Below the pieces are notes generated by a model. It ran no database searches. It was not told the DNA's origin and saw only the letters and a list, made by a program, of their open reading frames with translations. This document shows positions 1-5,055 of a stretch of 5,055 nucleotides of DNA, one piece after another. The position numbers were made by a program, and so were the translations under genes. Position 1 is the first letter of the stretch. Each line of letters starts with the position of its first letter. The stretch spans positions 1 to 5,055 of the forward strand of contig JALWRJ010000301.1 of NCBI GenBank assembly GCA_026994125.1. The letters are read 5' to 3'. This DNA is from Cyclobacteriaceae bacterium. GTDB taxonomy: Bacteria > Bacteroidota > Bacteroidia > Cytophagales > Cyclobacteriaceae.

Positions 1-46
1 CCCTTGATTATGAGTCAAGTGCTCTAACCAACTGAGCTATAGGCCC
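1..46 (-). tRNA. tRNA with CAU anticodon (elongator Met or Ile2), 3' part cut off by window edge
   Basis: Read on the minus strand from base 46, the sequence folds as the 5' two-thirds of a tRNA. It has acceptor strand GGGCCTA, then T8 and A9, a D arm with stem GCTC/GAGC around AGTTGGTTA, and an anticodon stem CTTGA/TCAAG around the loop CTCATAA. The anticodon is CAT (plus-strand bases 10-12). The variable loop, T arm and 3' acceptor strand lie outside the window. A CAU anticodon in a non-initiator tRNA can be elongator tRNA-Met, or tRNA-Ile2, whose C34 is changed to lysidine by TilS to read AUA. In E. coli, TilS recognition uses C4-G69 and C5-G68, and this tRNA has C4 and C5. That leans toward Ile2 but does not decide it. 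The tRNA is transcribed away from the HAD gene. Confidence 0.95.
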
Positions 47-70
47 TTCAAAAATGCTTAACAAAACACC

Positions 71-101
71 TTGAATTTGGGAGTGCAATGTTACATCTTT
101 G
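71..101 (+). promoter_or_regulatory. Putative Bacteroidetes-type promoter for the HAD-M50 gene pair
   Basis: TTG at 71-73 is followed after 20 bases by CATCTTTG at 94-101, a 7-of-8 match to the Bacteroidetes -7 consensus TAnnTTTG. The spacing is in the range known for TTG/TTTG -33 elements in this phylum. Transcription would start around 107, giving a leader of about 20 bases before the GTG start at 128. It is the best-placed candidate in the short gap upstream of the gene. Such short motifs occur by chance in AT-rich DNA, so this remains a prediction. Confidence 0.4.
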
Positions 102-118
102 CTTCTTAATCGCAAAGA
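96..118. repeat. 7-bp inverted repeat with 9-base spacer
   Basis: TCTTTGC (96-102) and GCAAAGA (112-118) are perfect inverted copies separated by 9 bases. The repeat contains the TTTG cores of the two opposed promoter-like boxes and is centred near both predicted start points. It could therefore simply reflect two facing promoters, or be a binding site for a dimeric regulator. As RNA it would form a weak AT-rich hairpin just after the predicted start, with no T-run, so it is not a terminator. Confidence 0.4.
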
Positions 119-144
119 AAGAAGGTAGTGAAATTTATACCAAA
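113..144 (-). promoter_or_regulatory. Possible leftward promoter for the tRNA
   Basis: On the minus strand, TTTG (bases 144-141) is followed after 20 bases by TTTCTTTG (120-113), a 7-of-8 match to TAnnTTTG. A start near 106 would give a leader of about 60 bases before the tRNA 5' end at 46. The element overlaps the first codons of the HAD gene. A weaker TTTG box lies nearer the tRNA at 49-56, but it is too close to the tRNA end to serve as its promoter. The tRNA could also be transcribed from elsewhere or from a promoter I do not recognise. Confidence 0.25.
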
Positions 145-766
145 TAATATTAAGGCAATTATTTTTGACCTGGGAGGAGTGGTGCTCAACCTAAATCCTC
201 AAAAAACCATAGAGGCATTTGCCCGGCTTACAGGATATGCTTACACTAAAGTAGCTGCCTGGGCTGATGAGCCGTTGTTTAAACAATACGAAAAAGGAGA
301 AATTTCCTCCAATCAATTTAGGAATGGGCTACGGGCTTTGTTTAGAAAAAACCTGCCAGATAGCAGTATTGATACTGCCTGGAACGCCATGTTGCTGGAT
401 TTGCCCTTAGCCCGGTTGCAGTTAATTAGTAGCCTGCGCCCGGCCTACCAAACGTTTGTACTTAGCAATACGAACCCAATTCATATAGAGGCTTTCGATA
501 ACATTGTGGCGCAAACTACCGGGGGTAACCGTATTCAAACTTATTTCGATAAGGTGTATTATTCGCACCAGGCAGGTATGCGTAAGCCCGATGCCGAAAT
601 ATTTGAAATGGTATTGGAGAACCATGGATTAGCACCTCAACATACCTTATTTATTGATGATACCCTGGAGCATATCCAATCGGCTGCTTCCCTGGGTTTA
701 AACACCTGGCATTTAATAAATCAGGAGGAACTGCAAACCGTACTCGCCCATGAAAAAAAGCACTAA
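128..766 (+). CDS. HAD-superfamily (subfamily IA, YihX-like) phosphatase
   Basis: This 212-residue soluble cytoplasmic enzyme has all four HAD motifs. Motif I is IFDLGGVVLN with nucleophile D14, motif II is LSNTN with S113, motif III is the lysine K153 in GMRKPDAEIF, and motif IV is FIDDT with the metal-binding acidic pair D177-D178. An alpha-helical C1-type cap lies at about residues 22-100. SNTN, GMRKP and IDD followed by a short acidic stretch resemble E. coli YihX, an alpha-D-glucose-1-phosphate phosphatase. The second motif I aspartate (D+2) is Gly16, as in YihX-type DLGN enzymes. The substrate is not predictable; a sugar phosphate is a reasonable guess. GTG is the only usable start, because the frame upstream closes at TAA 107-109 with no ATG or TTG between. 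AAGG at 122-125 is too close to be a good ribosome site. The 3' end overlaps the next gene by 17 bases. Confidence 0.9.
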   Translation: MKFIPNNIKAIIFDLGGVVLNLNPQKTIEAFARLTGYAYTKVAAWADEPLFKQYEKGEISSNQFRNGLRALFRKNLPDSSIDTAWNAMLLDLPLARLQLISSLRPAYQTFVLSNTNPIHIEAFDNIVAQTTGGNRIQTYFDKVYYSHQAGMRKPDAEIFEMVLENHGLAPQHTLFIDDTLEHIQSAASLGLNTWHLINQEELQTVLAHEKKH

Positions 767-1997
767 ACGATTAATATTTCAACTGGTATTGGTAGTACTT
801 ACCTTACTATCTACTACGGCTGCCGGAGCTGAGTGGATTTATGGATATTATTTTTTATATGTACCCGAACCTTTGGGCTGGGCCGAATTTTTGGATGGCC
901 TCCGGTACTCTTTGCCCTTTTTGCTTATCCTTACGGTGCACGAATTTGGCCATTACTTTACCGCTCGTTACCATAAGGTTAAGGTGTCGTTGCCCTATTA
1001 TTTTCCGTTTTGGCTGGGTTTTTTGGGTTCCATGTCGTTAGGCACTATGGGGGCTTTTATTCGCATAAGGCAGCGGCTAAGTTCGGTAAAACAAACTTTT
1101 GATATTGGTGTTGCAGGCCCATTAGCCGGTTTTGTGGTAGCATTATTGGTATTATGGTACGGGTTTACGCATTTGCCTCCCAAGGAGTATATTTATAAAA
1201 TTCACCCGGAGTACCAATTGTTTGGGGCAAACTACCAGGACATCGTTTATAGTAAAGATACGTTTTTCTTAAAATCGGATGTGGCTAAACTGGCTCCTAA
1301 ACAGGCTGCCCGGCTGCCATACGATACCATTTATATGCATCCTAACAACGGGCTTAACTTATCCATTGGTTCCTCCATTTTGTTCGATTATATGAAAGCC
1401 CACTGGGTACCCGAAACACAGCTGGACAGGCTGCCCAATAGCCATGAAATTATGCATTACCCCTACCTGTTGGCGGGCTTCTTTGCCCTTATGTTTACGG
1501 CACTTAACTTGTTGCCCGTGGGGCAGTTAGATGGCGGGCATGTGGTATTTGGTATGTTTGGTGCACGTGCCCACAATTTTATCTCTAAAAGTTTTTACCT
1601 GATAGCCATTGTGTACGCTGGCTTGGGTGTGGGGTTTATGGGCTTTATTAACCCATTTGTTTTTAATATACCCTTAACCGATGCCCTACTTCATTTGTTG
1701 CTGTACATAGCATTACTTTATTATCTGGTACAAAAAGTATTTGCCACTCACCTTACCCGCCTAATGGTTGCCCTAGCCATTTATGTAACTCAGGCCGGTT
1801 TGCTGTACATTTGGCCGCATACTACAGGATATTCCGGCTGGTTTTTGTTTATTTTAATTTTAGGCAGGTTTATCAGGGTGCAGCACCCTATGGCCGAAGA
1901 CACACGGAGGTTAAGCCCTTTTAGGCTTGTGCTGGGTGGTATAGCTTTGCTTATCTTTATACTTTGCTTTAGCTTAAAGCCGCTTATTATTGGCTAG
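750..1997 (+). CDS. M50 / site-2-protease-like integral membrane zinc metalloprotease
   Basis: This 415-residue polytopic membrane protein has about nine or ten hydrophobic segments. The zinc-binding HEFGH is at residues 64-68 (H64, E65, H68), inside a membrane segment. The second catalytic motif, NLLPVGQLDGGH at 253-264, supplies N253, P256 and the third metal ligand D261. GTMGAFIRI (98-106) and DIGVAGPLAGF (118-128) are family motifs shared with the EGY1-like branch of site-2 proteases. No PDZ domain is visible. A non-hydrophobic insert of about 95 residues (140-235) separates the two catalytic halves. The family cleaves membrane-embedded substrates such as anti-sigma factors; the substrate here is unknown and none is encoded nearby. 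ATG 750 is the only possible start, since the frame upstream is closed at 717-719 and holds no start codon. It overlaps the HAD gene by 17 bases, implying cotranscription and probable translational coupling. Its 3' end overlaps the convergent gene by 11 bases. Confidence 0.92.
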   Translation: MKKSTKRLIFQLVLVVLTLLSTTAAGAEWIYGYYFLYVPEPLGWAEFLDGLRYSLPFLLILTVHEFGHYFTARYHKVKVSLPYYFPFWLGFLGSMSLGTMGAFIRIRQRLSSVKQTFDIGVAGPLAGFVVALLVLWYGFTHLPPKEYIYKIHPEYQLFGANYQDIVYSKDTFFLKSDVAKLAPKQAARLPYDTIYMHPNNGLNLSIGSSILFDYMKAHWVPETQLDRLPNSHEIMHYPYLLAGFFALMFTALNLLPVGQLDGGHVVFGMFGARAHNFISKSFYLIAIVYAGLGVGFMGFINPFVFNIPLTDALLHLLLYIALLYYLVQKVFATHLTRLMVALAIYVTQAGLLYIWPHTTGYSGWFLFILILGRFIRVQHPMAEDTRRLSPFRLVLGGIALLIFILCFSLKPLIIG

Positions 1998-3852
1998 CAG
2001 GCAAGATTGCTATACGTTTAGCAACCACTCCTTGCTTTGTAAACAATTGTAGTATAGCAATGCCTTGGTGGGTAGTTTCAAAAAGCAAATTGTTTTTTTG
2101 TTGCCTAAGGGGAATTTCGTTTCCCAGCAAATCGAACATACGCGCTCGAATAAATGTACCCTTTACAGTAAGTTTACCCCGAGCCGGGTTAGGGTAAACA
2201 GCTAACAAAGGTTGAGGTTCATTTTTTAAGCCCAACACCGGGGGCTGGTCAGTAAAATACGGGCGCATCATTAAACTGCCATGCACACTGGTGTTGGGTG
2301 TCCAGGTGCCATCTACATTAACAAAAATTTGGTCAAACGAATCGGTATTTTTATCTAATCCTACCGTTAACCAACGGTTATCCGAGGATAGGTTAGTGAG
2401 GCCTATAAAGAAAGTATCGCTTACAAAGATAGACGTGGGCAGTTCAAAACTTACAAACTCGTTTATACCGGTATGGCTTATCGAAATATTGGAAGTAAGC
2501 AGTAATGAATTTTCGTTGCCTTCAAAATCGTTAAGCACAAACAATTCCAGCGGAACACCTGCTTGTACACCATCTACATTTGGGAAATAGATATCTATCC
2601 TGTTTAAGTACTTGCCTACTTTGGTGTGGTACCTGTAGGCAATTTTACTGAGGGGTTGGTTAATACCGGCACCATATTCGGCTGTACCATCATCGTAAGC
2701 GTAATAATTATTTACCGTAAAAAATTTACGCAAGGTATCGTTTTTAGTTAAATTAATATGCTCGTAGTAGGTGGTATCACCAGTGTTGCTGTTAATCGAA
2801 TCTATTAAAAGGGTGTCGCCCGAATCCATGGAGTATTCGAGTTGTAAAACTAGCGAATCAACCTGGGTTGGCCACAGGTTTCCGTTTACCGGGTTAATAA
2901 TTTCATCTAATACAGCTTTTTTGTTTATCACAAATGGGGTAGCAAGGTTTATGTTTTCTATGATATTGCCTGTAAGCGTATCTGTAAGGGTAATGCTGTA
3001 ATTGCCGGGGGCAATATCGTTTTCAAAGTTCCTGATTTTTAAATCGGTACTTTGAAACAGCTCTGATTTATTAGCAGTAGCTAAAAAATCATCGAATGGT
3101 ATGGCAGTGTAGCGGTCGAAAATACTTTTGGGCACCGATACATAGGCTCTATCCAGGTAAGAGTTATCTGTGCTCGATCGGTTTTTATCCATATAAACGT
3201 AGTCAATAAGCCAGTTATCCAGCCATCCATTTTGGCGGCCAATGGTTTTAAACATAAATTGGAAGCCATCGTGAAAATATGTTGGGTTGTTAACTTGCAA
3301 AAATATTTCGGTAAATACAGTTGGGTCAGTTACGTAGTTGTTGTTACTGTTTTTGGGCCAAATTTTATCCCAGCTACCCTGGTTGTTTTTAAAATAAACC
3401 AGTAAGGAATCTTCCTCTTCGGGGGCTTCGCCCAAGCCTTTAAATTGATAAAAAAAACTTAGAAAAACGGTATTTCTTAAATAGGTTGGTACTTGAGTTA
3501 AATCTATGGGGTGGCTAACCAGGCTATCTACCGGCCCATCGGTTGGGGTAGGAAGATAGGGGTTTCCGCTGGCATCTACGCCATCAAAAGTAGCTACGCC
3601 CAAGCTGGGCGCATTAATGCTAATGCCTGTTTTTACAATTACCTGTTGCCGGCTTTGAGCTGTCCACCAAGCGCTGTCGGGTTGTAGGCTTTTGGTGGTA
3701 AAATCGTCCCAAAAGGGCAGGGTAAGGGGCGTAGTTGTACCTTTTGTAGTTTGTTGTTTGGTTTTTGTATGTGCACCTAAAGGCCTAACCACCAATTGTG
3801 CCATAAGCGCATGGCTTGCTAACAAAAAAATAACCAAAACGAGTGTTCTCAT
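1987..3852 (-). CDS. T9SS type A sorting domain protein with jellyroll/MAM-like domain (exported, function unknown)
   Basis: This 621-residue exported protein starts with a signal peptide (residues 1-18) ending ALMA before Q19. That fits the Bacteroidetes pattern of Gln at mature position 1, which can cyclise to pyroglutamate. Residues 45-222 resemble the MAM-like beta-jellyroll regions of many T9SS cargo proteins: LPFWDDF near the start, ATFDGVDASG (87-96), FLSFFYQFKG (130-139), and the closing NGWLDNWLIDYVYMDKN (208-224). A second beta-rich region starts at YAYDDGTAEYG (384-394) and runs to about 532. The C-terminus (549-616) is a type A sorting domain with VYPNPARGKLTV and a terminal strand pair ending VAKRIAI. 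The family is secreted across the outer membrane by T9SS, and the sorting domain is then removed, often with attachment to surface lipopolysaccharide. No catalytic motif is visible; adhesion or carbohydrate binding is possible but unproven. It starts 3 bases after the PASTA gene stop. Confidence 0.9.
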   Translation of the reverse strand: MRTLVLVIFLLASHALMAQLVVRPLGAHTKTKQQTTKGTTTPLTLPFWDDFTTKSLQPDSAWWTAQSRQQVIVKTGISINAPSLGVATFDGVDASGNPYLPTPTDGPVDSLVSHPIDLTQVPTYLRNTVFLSFFYQFKGLGEAPEEEDSLLVYFKNNQGSWDKIWPKNSNNNYVTDPTVFTEIFLQVNNPTYFHDGFQFMFKTIGRQNGWLDNWLIDYVYMDKNRSSTDNSYLDRAYVSVPKSIFDRYTAIPFDDFLATANKSELFQSTDLKIRNFENDIAPGNYSITLTDTLTGNIIENINLATPFVINKKAVLDEIINPVNGNLWPTQVDSLVLQLEYSMDSGDTLLIDSINSNTGDTTYYEHINLTKNDTLRKFFTVNNYYAYDDGTAEYGAGINQPLSKIAYRYHTKVGKYLNRIDIYFPNVDGVQAGVPLELFVLNDFEGNENSLLLTSNISISHTGINEFVSFELPTSIFVSDTFFIGLTNLSSDNRWLTVGLDKNTDSFDQIFVNVDGTWTPNTSVHGSLMMRPYFTDQPPVLGLKNEPQPLLAVYPNPARGKLTVKGTFIRARMFDLLGNEIPLRQQKNNLLFETTHQGIAILQLFTKQGVVAKRIAILPASQ

Positions 3853-3855
3853 AAT

Positions 3856-4635
3856 TTATTGTTCCGCAATTAATGAGTCGGGCAGTTCTGAACGGTTGCC
3901 CATCCAAAGGTTTACTTCGCTGGTTACGCGAACACGTTCGCCTGCTTTGGGGTCTTGCCCTACTACCACCAAATTGCTTTCGGGTTCGTTATTAAAAACG
4001 ATGCCCAGGTTAAGGCTATTGCCTTTAATTAATACTTCTGCTTCTTCTAAAGGTAAGCCCAGCAGGGTGGGCATGTCAAATTGAGTAACTCCATGGCCAT
4101 CACCAATTACTAAATCTATTTCAGTTCCTTTGGCTATTTTGGTGCCGGGTGCAATGGGTTCACCGTTTACTTGCTGTTCCAGTACATTTCTAAAAGCATC
4201 GGGTTGGGTGGTAATCCGGCCCCGCCTTAATTCATAACTTTTTAAAATAAGCTCTGCGTTTTTAACAGTTTTATCCACCAGGTTGGGCATTACGGTTGTA
4301 GGAGGGTTTTTGCTGTTTAATGATAAAAATATTTTTCGGTTTTCTTTTACCTGCGAACCGGCCTTAGGAAATTGGTGCAAAACAGTATAAGGCGGGTAAT
4401 CGGGCGAGTAGGACGAGTCGGAAACTTCGTAGCGTAAATCTCTGTTTAATACAAAATTGTCAAGTTCGCTATAAGGCATGCCCACCAAATCGGGTACGGT
4501 TATCGATTCGCCATGGTTGGTATTGGCCGGTAAATAGATGTAAAAGAAAAACATAAGCAACGCCCCTCCTATACCCAGTGCCAAAGCCAGGTGTTTAACT
4601 ACATCTAACCACGAATTAACTTTAAAAAATTTCAT
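3856..4635 (-). CDS. Membrane-anchored triple-PASTA-domain protein
   Basis: This 259-residue protein has a short cytoplasmic N-terminus, one transmembrane helix at about 13-35 and a periplasmic part made of three PASTA repeats: about 44-107 (VPDLVGM), 114-178 (MPNLVDK) and 185-246 (MPTLLGL). Each ends in the usual P-x-G turn before the last strand (PKAG, APGT, PKAG). A 12-residue tail follows. PASTA domains elsewhere sit on Ser/Thr kinases (PknB/Stk) or class B PBPs and bind peptidoglycan fragments or help septal localisation. Here there is no kinase or transpeptidase domain, so it is a stand-alone sensor, scaffold or adaptor. Lying 32 bases after ddl, which makes the D-Ala-D-Ala of the PASTA ligand, supports a cell-wall role. 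No Shine-Dalgarno precedes ATG 4635-4633; the upstream bases are AT-rich. The start is fixed by the positive, hydrophobic N-terminal anchor that follows it. Confidence 0.93.
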   Translation of the reverse strand: MKFFKVNSWLDVVKHLALALGIGGALLMFFFYIYLPANTNHGESITVPDLVGMPYSELDNFVLNRDLRYEVSDSSYSPDYPPYTVLHQFPKAGSQVKENRKIFLSLNSKNPPTTVMPNLVDKTVKNAELILKSYELRRGRITTQPDAFRNVLEQQVNGEPIAPGTKIAKGTEIDLVIGDGHGVTQFDMPTLLGLPLEEAEVLIKGNSLNLGIVFNNEPESNLVVVGQDPKAGERVRVTSEVNLWMGNRSELPDSLIAEQ

Positions 4636-4667
4636 ACCAATGTAAATTTAGCTATAAGTATAGGTTA

Positions 4668-5055
4668 TTATAGGTTGCTTTCAAAATTTGTAGAAATGCG
4701 TTGGGCTTCCTGGTGCCGCTCTAAGGCCATAGTTAGCAGGCGGGTAATTAAAGTGGAGTACGAAATACCCAGTTGTTCCATTAATTTAGGATACATACTG
4801 ATATCGGTAAATCCGGGAATGGTGTTTATTTCGTTTACAATTACCTCTCCATTTGTTTTTAAAAAAATATCAATTCTGGCTAAATCTTTACAAGCTGTTG
4901 CTTGATAAGCCCGGATGGATAATGTTTTAATGCGCTCATGAGTTTCTTTAGGGATATCGGCCGGGATTACAATATCAACGGCATTTTTATCTACATATTT
5001 GGCTTCGAACGAGTAAAATTCATACCCGCCTTTTAATACAATTTCACCTGCTGGA
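4668..5055 (-). CDS. ddl: D-alanine--D-alanine ligase, C-terminal 128 residues (5' end outside window)
   Basis: Translating the minus strand from 5054 gives 128 residues in frame to TAA at 4670-4668, with a second TAA directly after. The fragment covers the later part of the ATP-grasp domain. FYSFEAKY is the omega-loop signature. ARIDIFL supplies the Arg and first Mg-binding Asp. NEINTIPGFTDISMYPKL supplies the Glu and Asn metal ligands, the Gly and the Ser that correspond to E. coli DdlB E270, N272, G276 and S281. The enzyme ligates two D-alanines using ATP in the cytoplasm for peptidoglycan precursor synthesis. Tyr ending EAKY is the Y-type residue typical of true D-Ala-D-Ala ligases; D-Ala-D-Lac ligases of Leuconostoc type have Phe. 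About 15 residues beyond the usual DdlB end form a hydrophilic tail. It is the upstream gene, within the window, of an apparent operon with the PASTA and T9SS genes. Confidence 0.95.
   Translation of the reverse strand, partial: PAGEIVLKGGYEFYSFEAKYVDKNAVDIVIPADIPKETHERIKTLSIRAYQATACKDLARIDIFLKTNGEVIVNEINTIPGFTDISMYPKLMEQLGISYSTLITRLLTMALERHQEAQRISTNFESNL

Noticed and set aside
422..625. Minus-strand open frame of 67 codons inside the HAD gene
   Set aside because: The plus strand here carries HAD motifs II and III, and the minus product has no recognisable features.
723..730. Strong anti-Shine-Dalgarno match AGGAGGAA upstream of the M50 start
   Set aside because: It lies about 20 bases before ATG 750, too far to place the ribosome, and no alternative start exists in that frame between 720 and 750. 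It encodes part of the HAD C-terminus.
2291..2590. Plus-strand open frame of 99 codons inside the T9SS gene
   Set aside because: It is antisense to the T9SS protein coding sequence, low in recognisable structure, and has no ribosome site or promoter.
3692..4084. Plus-strand open frame of 130 codons across the T9SS/PASTA junction
   Set aside because: It lies antisense to two well-supported genes, spans their boundary, and its translation shows no family motif or coherent domain.
4643..4650. TAAATTTA as a -7 promoter box just before the PASTA gene
   Set aside because: It is palindromic AT-rich sequence lacking the final G, with no TTG/TTTG at the right distance upstream on the minus strand. 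It lies only 7 bases before the start codon.
4659..4676. Direct repeat TATAGGTT at 4659-4666 and 4669-4676
   Set aside because: Two 8-base AT-rich copies at the ddl stop are too short to call a repeat element and have no further copies nearby.
4675..4905. Plus-strand open frame of 76 codons over ddl
   Set aside because: The minus strand here encodes the conserved Ddl ATP-grasp motifs, so the plus frame is a shadow.
1..5055. Mobile element, CRISPR, phage or defence island
   Set aside because: No transposase, integrase, terminal inverted repeats, spaced repeats or defence domains are visible. Although a tRNA end is present, nothing next to it looks like an integrated element.

Overview
The window looks like ordinary chromosome from a member of the Bacteroidetes (Bacteroidota). 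The evidence is a protein with a signal peptide ending in Ala-Gln and a C-terminal type IX secretion (T9SS) type A sorting domain, promoter-like TTG/TTTG...TAnnTTTG spacing upstream of the first gene, weak or absent Shine-Dalgarno sequences, and a stand-alone PASTA protein next to ddl. I cannot place it more finely from sequence alone.

Layout. At the left edge, on the minus strand, is the 5' part of a tRNA with anticodon CAU (1-46). An 81-base gap (47-127) separates it from a rightward pair: a YihX-like HAD hydrolase (128-766) and an M50/site-2-protease-like membrane metalloprotease (750-1997), which overlap by 17 bases. From the right edge a leftward set runs toward them: the C-terminal part of D-alanine--D-alanine ligase (4668-5055, 5' end outside the window), a membrane-anchored triple-PASTA protein (3856-4635) and a 621-residue T9SS-exported protein (1987-3852). 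Spacings in the leftward set are 32 and 3 bases, so it reads as one operon. The two transcription units converge and overlap by 11 bases at 1987-1997. Coding density is very high and no stretch over 300 bases lacks a gene.

How the genes fit together. The leftward operon is about the cell envelope: Ddl makes the D-Ala-D-Ala dipeptide for peptidoglycan, the PASTA protein is built to contact peptidoglycan or its precursors in the periplasm, and the T9SS protein goes to the cell surface or medium. The rightward pair combines a soluble sugar-phosphate-type phosphatase with an intramembrane protease. Their coupling is visible, but a shared pathway is not.

I found no mobile element, CRISPR array, phage gene or defence system. 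The least understood items are the exported protein at 1987-3852 and the possible face-to-face promoter arrangement at 71-144.
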